The notes under the pieces were generated by a model. It made no database searches, was not told the origin of the DNA, and saw only the letters and a list, made by a program, of their open reading frames with translations. Below, in pieces: positions 37,669-50,436 of a stretch of 64,000 nucleotides of DNA; the stretch's first letter is position 1, and the number at the start of each line of letters is the position of its first letter. Where the stretch lies: assembly GCA_947095535.1 (NCBI GenBank), contig OX352773.1, positions 33,315,398 to 33,379,397 of the forward strand. The letters run 5' to 3'. Position numbers and translations under genes: made by a program. This DNA is from Poecilobothrus nobilitatus. Taxonomy: Eukaryota > Arthropoda > Insecta > Diptera > Dolichopodidae.

Positions 37669-38435
37669 GTGAAATAAAGCTGTACGGAAAAAAGCCGTAA
37701 TATCATTATTTCACTTTTGAATGAGAAATAAAGCCATATCGTTTTCTAAAATTTTATGAATTAAAGCCCATATATGTAGTAAAATTGATACAAATTCTAA
37801 TTTTATATATATAAATTATACTATGCATTAAAACCAATTCCAAAAAGAATATTCTTTTCTGGAACAGAATAATAATTGTTAGAGGAGGGATATATTTTAG
37901 AGTTGGATTCAAAATCAGAGTTTTATATGCATGTATATGCGAGAATTTTATTTTGGAAGTATTTTAGAGTTCGTTACAAATATGCCATAATATGCATATT
38001 TATAGGTAGATTCAAATAAATTGGGGGGATTTTATGGTTGGTAACAAAATCAGGGTTGCTTCTTTTTCCAGAATATGTATACATATGGATAAAATGTCGA
38101 GAGGAAAAAATTTTGCGAGGACAAAATGTGGCGAAGAGGGATTTTGAGAGTTGGATGCAAAATCAAGGTATTTCTATTTTCAAAATATTTTCAATTAAAT
38201 TAAAATTAATTATTACGATATTTTATTCGGCGAAATTTTGTATTTAATAAAAATTTTATGATTGAAAAATTAATAATATTGTTTTTTCAAAATTTAAATT
38301 ACTTCTATTTGAAGAGAATAGATTTCAGTTTTAAAAAGAAGAAGCTATAAGCGAAAAAATTTGCGATTCGCTTTATTTCTGATTCAAAAGCGAAATAAAG
38401 TCTTAATGGCTTCATTGCTTATGGCTTTATTTCAC
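37669..38435. mobile_element. MITE with about 70-bp inverted ends built on GAAATAAAGC
   Basis: The left end (37669 on) reads GTGAAATAAAGCTGTACGG, then TATTTCACTTTTGAATGAGA, then AATAAAGCCATATCG. The right end, reverse-complemented from 38435, reads GTGAAATAAAGCCATAAGC, then TTATTTCGCTTTTGAATCAG, then AAATAAAGCGAATCG. The two align over about 70 bp. The interior repeats a phrase like TTTTAGAGTTGGATTCAAAA four times (about 37895-38165). The 69-codon frame inside is a by-product of these units. Confidence 0.75.
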
Positions 38436-38470
38436 GGTGACAGTGTATTTTTATGCAAAGAAATTGAAGT

Positions 38471-38515
38471 CAATAATATTTTCTTAAAGAAGTCTTCTTT
38501 AAGAAAATATTATTG
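38471..38515. repeat. Perfect 22-bp-arm palindrome
   Basis: CAATAATATTTTCTTAAAGA plus AG (38471-38492) is followed by a single T and then its exact reverse complement (38494-38515). It lies 36 bp outside the preceding MITE. It could form a cruciform or hairpin. Confidence 0.9.
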
Positions 38516-41179
38516 AATAAATTATCGTTGAACTCTTAACCTATTTAAATTTAAATAAAATATTAATATACAAACTAAAATATACTAAAACAAAAAAAAA
38601 AAAAAAACACAAAAAAATTATAATAAAAAGTATCGGAAAATAATATTTTTTTAAAATTTATATATAGTTAAAGTTAAGGTACTTAAAGGTTAAAAAAAAA
38701 TTAAAAATAAATATTAACAATTTAAGTATGTATATTGTATATATAAAATAGAAATAGGTTTTTAAATTAAAAAAAAAACAAAAGAAAGAAAAAAGTATTA
38801 ATAAAGAAACTTTAAAATTTAATTTTTTTTTTTTTTTTTTTTTTAAGTAAGAACGCAATTCATAAAATGCATTCATAAAATTACAATTTATTTACTTTTT
38901 AAATATTATGAAAATCTTAATAAATATTTATTTTATTTTTTTCTATTAAATTCTTTATTTAAAAAAAGAATTTTTTTTTTTTTTTTTAAATTTGCATTAG
39001 AATATTGTTTTTTTTTTAAATAATGATCGTAGTGTAAATTCTTCTTGTAAATAAAATCAAATTTTTTTTTTTTTTTAAATGAAAAATATTCTATAAATTC
39101 ATTTACTTTTTACTTATAGACATACATATACATATATGCTAAAATGATAATGTATCAAAAAGAAATTCATTAAAAAAAAAATATTGTTTCAATCAATTTT
39201 AAATTTTCTTAATTGATTCTTTAATTGAAAAATTTTCTTACGTATATATTTAATAATATGAAGAAACAATTAAATTAAAATTTAACATAACATGTGTATA
39301 TAATAGGTATATAATATTGGAGCTTCTGATTGAAAATGTCCTGTTTTGTTATTTTTCTGCTAATCACCAAAGGTAAAACATTAAAAAAGTTTAATTAAAA
39401 AACTTAAATTTTTCAATTTTTCATGATTTAAAAACTTTTACATTATGTTTTTTCAAATTTTTTAAAATAACAAACACATACACGCGTTTCACTTATACAC
39501 AAAAAACTAACGCAAAGGCCTTACGTTTTCAATCATACAAATAAATCAATTCGAAAAAAATTGTTTTCCGCGCGTTTTCAATCATACGATAATAATTAAT
39601 TTTACATGTCAGTAGCATTTACGTTTTCTGTATACGTTTTTAATTGGTCTATATTTTCATAAAATATCAAAATTATTTAAATTGCAAAATATATACATAT
39701 ACATATAAACATATAATGTTATTAAATCTATACATAAATATTATGCATAAATCATTCATCCATTAATCAATTTATTTTATATATATATGTACCTACAAAC
39801 ACAAAATAAAAATATTCAATCTAAATTTATTATAAATTAATTTTAGAACTGTTAGGGTATAATTTAAATTTAATAAAATTTTTCTAAGGATTTTAACCAT
39901 TAAATATTTTTCTAAGAAGAATCCAATATGTATCTTAATACTATATGATTATAATTTTTCATATACTATGTAGTTTCTTGTCATCATATAGAATAAGTTG
40001 GCTTGACATAACCTGTTTATTATACATCATATATACATAAGTATTTATATTTGATCACTTAACATTTCTTTAATATTCAATTGATGCAGTTGATGCGCAT
40101 TCACAAATAATATATGTACAATACTTACATAATATTATGTTGAAAAATCCTTTTTATTAATTCCATTTTGTTTTACTCAAACAAATCAATAACACTAATT
40201 AAAAACTCATTTCTTTTTAACTATAGACATAAATATAAGTTATACCTTGTGGGTAGAAATACATTTAATGAAATAATATATATAATATAAGGTACATAAT
40301 ATATAATATTATGTACTATAAGTTTTCATTGAACAACTGAAAGGAATTTTTTTTTTTTTTTAAAATGGTTCATTATTAAAAAGAATTTGTAAATGTCAAA
40401 AACAATTAATTTTTCAATAACTATAAAAAGACAGTGAGTGCATTATTTACTAATCAACAGAATAATCAAAAAAAAAAAAAAAAAAGAATAAAATAACTTC
40501 TTTTCTTTTTCTATAAGATAATAAAATATTGCAAGAAAATTGCAATTTCTCATTCATCGATCATACATTTTTACAGTTGCACATTCAGTTGTCAAAACTC
40601 AATTTTCATTTTATTTTATTTTTTGTTTTTTTTTAAGCATTTTTCTTTTTATTTACTATTGTTAGGTACTTATGTATTGCAAAGAGAATCTGAAGTTGAA
40701 AAGAAATTAAAAACAAAAAAAAAAAAAAAAAAAAAAAAAACAAAAATATATAACACAGCATGATAAGTGTTGTATTTATTTGTTTGATGACATGTCCATT
40801 AACTTAAATTCAAGTAAAATGAAGTATGCATGCACATTGCACACCTCTCTATATATGTACATATCATACATATGTGCATATGTAACATACGAATAATTAA
40901 TAAAGAATTTTTGTATATAGACATTTTTTTTTTCTTCCTTTTTTTTTTTAGTATTTTTTCTGTTCATATTATATTACTTGGCATATGTGTATAACATATA
41001 TCGTAACGTAACGTACTCGTATCTATGTACCAATATTCTTTATTATATACATATACATAACATTTCTAGATTTGATAGTCTATCATTGGAAATTATGACA
41101 ATTATTCAAGTTTCTAGTTGATTGATGATCTGTGCTATTAACTTGAATCATTACTACTATATACATACTATATGATTGC

Positions 41180-41211
<32 letters not shown>

Positions 41212-42250
41212 TATCATTATTAGTATTTTAGTACAGTGTATAGTGATATTAAAAGAGATAAAAATAGATTTGGACACTGGAAAACGTTGATGATTACTTA
41301 CAAAAAAAAATTTCTCTTTAAACTAAACCTCTAAAAGCACATCATTTATTAATTTTTTGTTTGTTTTTTTTTGGGTTTTTATATTTTAAATTTTCAAATT
41401 AAATTACAAGTTTGTTATTAAGAAAAAAAATTTATTAAATTCTTTATTATTATCCATCAATTTTCGTGATGTGAAAGAAAAAAAAAAAAAAAGATACATA
41501 TCATATACATATATAAATATATATGAGAGAAATTATAAATACAACTTCTGTAGTTGGTCTATAAATATTTATACGAATTTAAATTTTGATTCCCTATATT
41601 TTTTTTTTAGCAAAACGAAATATTTAAATTTAATTTATATATATTTATTTATTAACTTTGTCATAAATGATTTAAAGTCATGGAATCAGAACCGTTAGTG
41701 ATCTGCAAAAAATGAAAAACTTCAAAAATAAAAAAAAATAAAAATTAAAGATAAAACATTTAATACATCATGCGTAATAAATAATTATATAACAATTAGA
41801 TAAATATTTATTTATTTATTTTCTTTTTATAAAAACACTTACCGATACTTAAGATATAATCATTGAAAATAAATAGAGTAGAAAAAATTTATTTTTATAT
41901 ATTTCAGATTGGACAAATATGTATAAATATAAATTATACATTTATATGTTATTAATATATATATGTATTATAATAATTGTAATTACATTAAATTGTATTT
42001 TATATAAATAATAGTGATTTAGATTAAAAGTACAGAATAATTTTTTAAAACAAATGTTGATAAAATTTTTTATTAAGTAAACATATAATGCGTGTAGCTT
42101 GAATATGTAATTTATACATTCTAATTCATTTCTTTTTTTATATATTATATATATGTATAGAAATAAGTGGATATAAGTATTTATTAAGTATATATGTCTA
42201 TAGAATTTGAAGATCTATTCATAAACAAGCACCTTTTATAATTTAAGAAT
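38516..42250. other. AT-rich non-coding stretch
   Basis: No gene or dispersed repeat is recognised. Several long poly-A/T tracts occur, for example at 38822-38844 and 40717-40740. A TTA/ATT microsatellite occurs at about 41180-41210. Confidence 0.5.
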
Positions 42251-42421
42251 ATGTCTATCAAGTTTGGTTTCCCCATCGGCGAAAGAATACTTCATCAATT
42301 AAATCGGTTCGGAAAAGATTTCTTTCGCTTTGGATTAAGACATCTCTCATGGATTTTGATCCAATACAATCTTCCTTCTTATGAGAACACATTACACTTA
42401 ATTGAACACATTGACACTTAA
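42251..42421 (+). CDS. Small unrecognised open frame, 56 codons
   Basis: ATG to TAA gives a 56-residue peptide that begins MSIKFGFPIGERILHQ and ends ENTLHLIEHIDT. Composition is balanced: Gly, Pro, Arg, His and Trp are present, unlike AT-driven frames nearby, and the DNA is locally less AT-rich. There is no signal peptide, membrane span or motif that I recognise. It could be a small gene, an exon-like fragment, a mobile-element scrap or chance. The minus strand is also open here (42258-42455), with less natural composition. Confidence 0.2.
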   Translation: MSIKFGFPIGERILHQLNRFGKDFFRFGLRHLSWILIQYNLPSYENTLHLIEHIDT

Positions 42422-43603
42422 TTAACTTTCTAACAACTCGTAGACTAGTGACCAATATCTCTTTTATTCATTAAATAATTAATGGTAGCCACCTAGTATA
42501 TTTATAATAGTGTATACATAAAATTTAAATAATCTCAGATCAATTGAACTATTTTATATACCCGAAGTCAACAAATTATGGTCGAAATGAATTAATAATA
42601 CGTGAATGGTGGGCGAAGTTAACTCATTTTCTTCTTATTTTAACATTAATGATAATATAGATCTGGAATAAAAACCAAACTTTATCATACTCTCAAATCT
42701 AACCATTAGCAAACATTATTTACTAACATTATTTTTAATTTTTTACTATAGTTTAACAATTTATTAACATTATCTCGTAAGTAATCTGTTATTAGCTTCT
42801 TCTTTCCAATCAGCATATAAGGCACATATAAAATAATGATGACTAATATATGTATGTAACAATACTAATAATAATATATGTATGTAAATTGTTGACATTA
42901 TATAACTTTTTTAAAGTTTTTATATATAGTTGGACACTTACTTTTGGTATATAGTTCTTAATTTTATGATACAACATTTTAATATATTTTCTATTTTTAA
43001 CTGTTTAGGTTTTAATAGGCGGAATCACATAATGTCCGAAATTTATTAAATAATATGCAGTCTCTTTATTATAAAAGGCTTCTTAAAATAAACTGCTTAT
43101 ATTCGAGATTTACTTTACAACCTTAAAGACAAGCGAACTAATAAAATAAAAAACTGATCACAATATTATGGTTATTTGTGATAAGGATTCATAGTTTTAT
43201 AATAATTTGTTTTAGAGATCTTCCTTATAGTTTGACCAAGCAATAACATCAAAAATCTTATTACAGTTTCTAGAACTAACTAACCACAATTATAAGTTAT
43301 AAGATTTGATATAGCGCCATTTTTTATATATATATACAAAATATCAAAAAAAAAAATAATAAAATTTAATTATTCTTAGGTTGATAATAATCTCAGATAT
43401 TTTGTTATGCTCGCGGTGCTAAATGTAATCTAAAGTAATTACATTTTATTTTTGTATATATACATATATACAATGTTTGTAAATAAAAGATTAAAATCAA
43501 AAAAAAATTACAAAAAATTTAATCTATTATTAATATCTGGATATTTAATAATATGTATCAGAATGTTAATGTTGATTAATAAATTGAATGTGATAATCAA
43601 ATA
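42422..43603. other. AT-rich non-coding stretch
   Basis: No gene is recognised. Confidence 0.5.
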
Positions 43604-44606
43604 CAGTAGTGCACGTTTAACTGCGTCGACTAAAATGCACGATTTTTGGTGCACTTAATCAAAAAAAAAAACCGTTTAAATGAGCCATCAACGCAATTAA
43701 ACAAACCCCGTTTAAATGAACCATCAACACAATTAAACAAACCCCCCTTATTTAATTCGCCGACGCAATTAAACAAATTCATATTAAAAGAAATAACCAA
43801 CGAAATAAAACTTACCCACTTAGTTTTATAGAAAACCAAAAATAAAAGAATATTATACATATCTAATATTATTATGTTAATGAGGGCCTCCGTGACCTAG
43901 TGGATAAGAGCGTATAAAATACGCTGTTAACACCAAGGTAGTGTGGGTTTGAATTCCACACACGTCGTAAGAGTTATTCCTCCTTACAACATTTATAGCC
44001 ACGCCTGAACAGGAAAGGCTGTGTAATTACCTGTCCACATTTATGTAGCAGAGAAATGCATAAAAAAAAAATAATAATGTTAATGTAATATGCATATATC
44101 ACCCAATATGTCCTTAAATGTAAAACATTGTTTAATTTTTCAGTTTTTTATTTACAACAATTAAAAATATTCAAACAAAAATTAAATTCTTAATAATTAT
44201 TTTTCAATTTTTTGGCTATACTATAGTTCTAAACTGAAGTCTAATTATATAGTGTTTTAATTTTAACTCCCTCCAACGTTCGATCAGATTTTTACTGACA
44301 TCTTCAGGAAGTAAATATTTTAATTAACTTTTTGGTAGTAAAATTTTATTGAAAATTTTACTAATTTACTGAAATTTTATTTGGAAAAAAAATTTATTGA
44401 GCAATAAACCGAGATTTTTAATACTCATACTATTTTTCTTTACCTATATACTTAACCAGATAATTCAATTATAAACGGGACTCAATTATACAAACAATAT
44501 GTGTGTAATATATTAATTTCATATGCAGATTTAAAAATTGTTCAATTTTTTGTGCAATAAAAAGGGGAAATTAATTTAACGGGTGGCAATTAAATGTGCA
44601 CTACTG
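43604..44606. mobile_element. pogo/Tc1-type non-autonomous element with nested SINE
   Basis: The terminal inverted repeats are CAGTAGTGCACGTTTAACTGC on the left and, reverse-complemented, CAGTAGTGCACATTTAATTGC on the right (19/21). They are flanked by TA at 43602-43603 and 44607-44608. The CAGT tip and TA duplication are typical of the Tc1/mariner/pogo superfamily. Near the left end a unit like CAATTAAACAAACCCC with CCATCAACACA repeats about three times (43680-43770). A family-1 SINE has inserted at 43883-44076. Both small open frames near the left end are these repeats translated. There is no transposase. Confidence 0.82.
43883..44076 (+). mobile_element. tRNA-derived SINE (family 1), copy 2, nested
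   Basis: It has box-A-like TGACCTAGTGGATAAGAGCG, the same AGCGTAT-AAA-ATACGCT hairpin, box B GGGTTTGAATTCC (two changes from the other copies), the shared body and an A-tail. The flanks share ATGTTAATG (43874-43882 and 44077-44085). It lies inside the pogo-like element, so it inserted after that element was in place. Confidence 0.9.
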
Positions 44607-44954
44607 TAGATCCAAATGCATATATTGTATATTTGTATACATTGACTAAAATATGTTAAAGTAATTTTTACAGTATACCTACATACATAAGTCTGGTTGG
44701 TATATATGTACACATATAAAATATACACTTCTTTATTAAATTACATAAATTCATTTTAACCAAAACTAAATTTTTAATTAAAAGTTTATTGTATACTTAT
44801 CTACTAAATGATTTATTTTTATAGGTTCTTGATTAAAATTATACTTAGTTAAGATTTTCTATTGATCATTAATAAGAAATGTGAATGTGAATGTTTCTAA
44901 AGATGGGTAATATCATATCCTTTAAAATAAAAATTAAATTATAATATTTTTATT

Positions 44955-46290
44955 TTTTCATTTTTAGCACATTTCCAAAAAATTTTGAAAAATTGTGCTT
45001 ATTAGTTTCACTCTGTCCGTCCGTCCGTCTGTTTACAAAACTTCTACACCGTTAAAGATAGAGAAAAAACCATTTTAACCATGGGTAGGTCTCATAAAAA
45101 AAATTATTTTGTGGAACAACTTTTTCATGTAGCCCCACCCATTACGGAGCTACAGCACCTCAAACTTTGAAAAAGCCCTATTTTTAAATGCATATATCTT
45201 ATGTTCTGCTTAAGATTTTTTCAATCTGAAAGCGTCATTCGACATTCGTCATTATTTTTTTTAACTTTGTAAATTAATATCAAAATTATACATTTTTTTT
45301 AAATTTAGTATTTAAATTTACCGTTATGTGAAAATCAAATTTTGCATGATTTTTCTAATTTCATAACTCCGGTACGCTTCTAGGTAGAGGCTTGAAATTT
45401 TGAGGCAAGAAAGAACTTTTAGAATTAGTATAAGTTTGCTTAGAAAATTTTTTTGGACCACCCCCTGTTTATGAGCTATTAGGGCTTAAAAATTGAAAAT
45501 TTGCTATTTTTAAGAACCTGTAACTTAGGAATTAAACATACATGTACACATTTTACTTCTGCTAGATATAAAAATTAAAGCTAGAGTAATATATTTTTAC
45601 ATGTGTTAAAGGTTTATTTTAGTTGTAAAAGGTTCCAAAGTTGCAGCTTTTCAAAATTGCCAAAAAGCCCCATTTTTAGATGTATATATCTCAGGCTCTG
45701 CGTAATAGTTTTGCAATCTAAAACCGCCAGAAGATCGAAAATTTTATTATCTATATAAAACAATATCAAAATTATGTAATATTTTGTAATTTACGATTTA
45801 AATTTACCGTTATGTGAAAACCACGTTTTGCATGAAATTTATTTTTTCATAACTCCGGCACGCCTTTAGATAGGAACCTGAAATTTTGAGACAAAAAAGA
45901 ACTTTCAGAATTAGTATAAGTTTCCTCAGAAAATTTTTTGGTAGCGCCCCCTCTTTAAGAGTTATAACGTCTCTAAAATTGAAAATTTGCTATTTTTAGA
46001 CACCTGTAACTTAGGCACCTGTAAAAATTTTTCTTCGGCAAGACATGAAAATTAAAGGTTCAATAATATATTTTTACGTGTGTTAACGGCTTTTCTTAGT
46101 TATAAAGGATTCCGGAATAACGGCCCCTTAAAATTTCAAAAATGTCCCATTTTCACTTTTTTTTTTATTACATGAAATTTTAAAATTTTTGTGTAAGTCA
46201 CACTTCTAAACAGTTTGTATTGAGTTTTGGAAATGTGCGCTTTTAAAAACCGTTGGTTTACATTCTACCTTGTTTATAATCTTTTTATAA
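44955..46290 (+). mobile_element. Family-B element, longest copy, with internal duplication
   Basis: It starts near TTTTTAGCACATTTCCAAAA and TTATTAGTTTCACTCTGTCC. It passes GTAGCCCCACCCATTACGGA and AATTTACCGTTATGTGAAAA, and ends near CCGTTGGTTTACATTCTACC. The middle third is duplicated in direct orientation (about 45181-45530 and 45673-46020, period about 485-490). Each duplicate contains TTTACCGTTATGTGAAAA, ATAACTCCGG and CTGTAACTTAGG. Several phrases are shared with family A. No coding frame is found. Confidence 0.75.
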
Positions 46291-47944
46291 TACATATTTA
46301 CAAAAAGAAAAAAAAATAGGTGTAAAACAAAAAACAAAAAATAATTTGTAATTTTCTAAAATCAAAAAAAAAAAAAAGAAAAAAATATTTGAAAATACAA
46401 ATCGACTTAATGTTCATCAATCGGATGTAGGACTTGTAGATATTATATTATGTGTATACAGATTATACGCATATGAAAAAAACTAAGGTACATTGTTGAT
46501 ATAATATTTTAATTTCCGATTATTAATAAAAAATGAAGAATAAAATGTATATAATATATGTATTTATATTTTTTTTATATATATCATATACACATACACA
46601 ATCACACATTTATATATAAATTTCCACTATACATTTAATTACAGGATGTTCAAATTATATTCTCTAGATTAAATATATGTATATATAGTTTCAAAATTAT
46701 ATCCACATAATATGTACATATATTATGTAGATTGGTTTTATAATTTTTATTACAATGTAACTTTATTCAATGATTTCAAATGGAGGATTTATAGACAGTA
46801 TTTTCAACTCTATTTTTATGCAATATTTTTTTGTTATAATTTTAATAAAAAATTTTTTTTTTTACACTCCATCATTCTTGTTTTTTTTTTTTTTTTTGTG
46901 CTCTGGATAAAATATACTTAAGTGATTTTCTACAAAAATTTACAGATTTCTAGCATATACCTAAGTATGTATATGTACTAAACTAAAGAATAAAAACAAG
47001 GTTGCAATTATTTTTTATATCCTGGTTAAAATGTTTATTCAACATTCATCTAATATATGTATACGAATTAAAATGATATTAATAATGAAAATCAGTTGAT
47101 CTGGACGAAAAAAAAAATTTGATGAAGAGAAAAACAAAATACAACACAAACAAAAAAATTTAAATTACATTTTCTATGATTTGATATTACATATAGGTAT
47201 ACATATATGTAGATATGTATATATTAAATCGCTATTTCTGCGTAACAGAAATTTTATTATTTTGAAGAAGATATTAATATAATCTTTTTTTTTCTTGTTT
47301 TTTTTTTTTTGTTTTTTTTTTTTACAATTTCCTAATTACAATTTTAATTCTTTATCTTCGTGAGAATAAAAATTAATTTAAGAAAATCTAATAAAATGCA
47401 AAAAAAAAAAAGAAATAATAGAAATCAATGATTTCAAAGTAAAATATTTCAAGTACCTATAGACTCTATTTATAAAGCGACAGAAAAACAAAAGTTTATA
47501 AACATTTTTTCTTATCCACCAGTTTAGTGTTAATATAAAGCACAACATTGTTATTAAATCTGATTAATCTGACATCGATTTTGTTTCTTTCTTTTTGAAT
47601 TAAGCACGTGATTTATTTTTGCGGTTATTGAGAGAAAAAAATTAACGGAAAAATTTTAATTGAGGATTATCATGCTTCCGATTAATTGACAGAAATTAGA
47701 AAGGAAAAAAAAAAAAAAAATAGATATTTTATTCCATTAAATAATAATAATTATAAGTGAATCTTTAATTTATTTTTATATTAATGTTTTTTATCTTCGA
47801 TTTTTTATTAAATTAAATTAAGAAAAAATAATATTTTATATTATATTTTAATCTTTAATTTAAAGAAAATTGATATCATTTTTTTTTACTGTTAATCTTA
47901 AATGTAATATCTATCTTGTAATATTTTTTTGTACATATTATATA
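46291..47944. other. AT-rich non-coding stretch
   Basis: No gene is recognised. The 69-codon frame at 46712-46921 ends in poly-T-derived phenylalanines. Confidence 0.5.
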
Positions 47945-48719
47945 CAGTTCAAATCTGGATAAGTGAGACTTGCAGAATCGAGTAGTTTTATTCCACATAT
48001 AGAGGTAGTTCACTTATACAGTTTTTCAATCAGCCATAGGTTTTTTATATGTAGATTGTTCCAATTAAAGAGGTTTCTGAAAATTTGAAAGTTAGAACTG
48101 GAAATGTATGTATATTAAACAAATTACATATCCATATGTATACATAACTATGCGTCCGGTATTTTAAATTATATATTTTACCTACTGTGGATTTATCAAG
48201 CAAAAGGGTTGATACATTTTTTAGAAATTTCTAATCGTGACGTTCCACTTTGCAAAGTTTGAAAAATTTTTAATTTATTGCTTACAGCAAAAATTTTTAT
48301 TTTTTTTTTTTTTGTGGCATTTTAGCTTGTAGCTAACCAATTAACAAACAAAAATTAATAAAATCTGAATAGATATCTAACTATCTATATATTTATTCAG
48401 AAGAATAGCACTATGTTCATGCAAAAAAACACAAAATTGGTGTTCTTTAACGTAAATATGTTAAATTCAGTAATATAAAAAAAAAAATTTTAATTTTTAT
48501 AATGTAAAGAAATGAAAAGAAATTGTTTGATTAAAAAAGGTACAAATTATAAAGGTTCAGTTAGAGAGGTTTTAATTTTGAAATTAAGATTCACTTGTAG
48601 AGGTTAAAAAATCCCAGCTATATAGAGGTTTTTTGTCACTAAGATGTAGCGACCAAGGTCAGATTACTATTTATAGTGATTTCTCTCTTATCTAGGTTCC
48701 ACTTAAACAGGTTTGACTG
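47945..48719. mobile_element. pogo/Tigger-like MITE
   Basis: The left end is CAGTTCAAATCTGGATAAGT and the right end, reverse-complemented, is CAGTCAAACCTGTTTAAGTG; they pair with one gap. TA flanks both sides (47943-47944, 48720-48721). The CAGTxxAAxCTxxxTAAGT layout is characteristic of pogo/Tigger-type ends. Short AGAGGTT(T/A) phrases recur inside. No transposase remains. Confidence 0.8.
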
Positions 48720-50436
48720 TATTTTATTTTTAATCATTTTGTATATGAATATGTACGAGTTCAAAAAACTATTAAGCAGCATATTATTTTATCTATTAAA
48801 ATATTATATATTTTTATTTCAGTTTGCAATTTAGAACTAATTTCGTTTGCAAAAATTATAGAAATTTTATAGAAAATTAATGTGGAAAAGCAGCTTAATT
48901 TATTATTATGTTCTTATTTATTTTTAACTTATCGTTATAAAATATAATATACAATACATTTAAATTAAATTAAATAATATGGATTTGTAAAATTAATGTA
49001 CTTAGGTTATCTAGATAAAAAAAAATAGGATAACTGTAACAGCAACTGTAAAATAACAGCTTATAGCTAATTGTGTTTTAATTTTCCTATAAAAAGATTC
49101 TTATTTTTGAAAATCTATTGAACGTATAGGTAAATTTTGTTTAATTGAATTTAATTAGATTGTTTAATTTAAAATTGTTCAGAATTTATTGAATTTTGAC
49201 AATCGACATATTTTGGACCTATACAAGTTTATAATAAATGTCTCCATTTATTTAAAAAAAAAAAAAATAATTTTTTTTATTTGTATTGAATAGAATTTGT
49301 TCTAAATATATACGATTATATTTCAAAATTAATAATATCTTAGTGTAAGAAAGCTTTGATTTAGGTATGTCTCTATGAATTATTTTATATCACATTGATA
49401 AATCTCAATAATTTTTGAAAAAAATGTTATTTAGCGGAAATTAAATATGACAGAACTCTCTGTCTATTCTTGATAGAGAGACCGAACTGTCTATTAATTA
49501 AAGGAAAAAACCAACGAAGAAAAATCTATCACTGATGAATGTAAGAAGAAAAAAACGAAAGTATAAAAAATGGTCACCAAAAAATTGTTTTTAAAAATTT
49601 AGGAAATTTAACAATATGCCTACCAAAACATAATAAATTAATTTCAAATACAAAATTGGTCATAGATAAATAAGTGGATATGAATATGACAATTGGCAAT
49701 ATCTGATGTATATAGTCAATGGTTTATGAATAGTTGAGACAGAGGATCAAAAAATAATATTTTGTATGAACTGTCATCTATAGTTTTGGAAAAGTCTATA
49801 ATTAGAACATGTTAGAAAGAAAAATGGAACATTTTTAAATTAATAAAAAAAAAATAATTTTAATAGTTATTTAATATTGTACAAAAATTTTACAATTATG
49901 AAAATGTCATTTCTAATTGTGCTTTAATTTGAAAAGCGGAAAAATTATTAAATTTTCTTTAATCTTTCGTTTTGAACCAGTTTTTTATTTTTTTTATTTC
50001 TAATTTATTTTATTATTACTTAAAAAAAAAAAAAACAAAACAAAATTAAAATAAAATAGATAAAAACAAGTTTTCTTTTAGATCTTAGAAAGTATAAAAA
50101 ATATATGGATTTTATTTTAGTTTAATAATTAACATAGGATATACAAACATTAATTTACTGTTTGTTTCATTTAAAAAAAAAAAAAAATTTTTTTAATTTA
50201 ATACAAAAGTTTAATTTGACAGGTTCTATTTATTTAAAATTCATACAATATTGTATCTATTCATATAAAACGAGGAAATAAATTTAAAATATAAATTGGT
50301 AAATTTTTCTATTTATTTTATAGCTTAATCGTGTATACCCAAAAAAAAAAAAAATAATTAAAAATCATTTTTTTTTAAATAAAGATATTATTTATCCATA
50401 ATTCCTTTAAATCTTGTATTTTGTTTACAATTTCAG
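48720..50436. other. AT-rich sequence, probable intron 5' of the exon
   Basis: No dispersed repeat is recognised. It ends in a pyrimidine-rich acceptor, TTGTTTACAATTTCAG, directly before the exon at 50437. The intron's 5' end is not identifiable within the window. Confidence 0.55.

Noticed and set aside
42258..42455. 65-codon minus-strand frame
   Set aside because: It overlaps the better-composed plus-strand frame, and neither is proven. The minus version starts in a poor context and has no recognisable motif.
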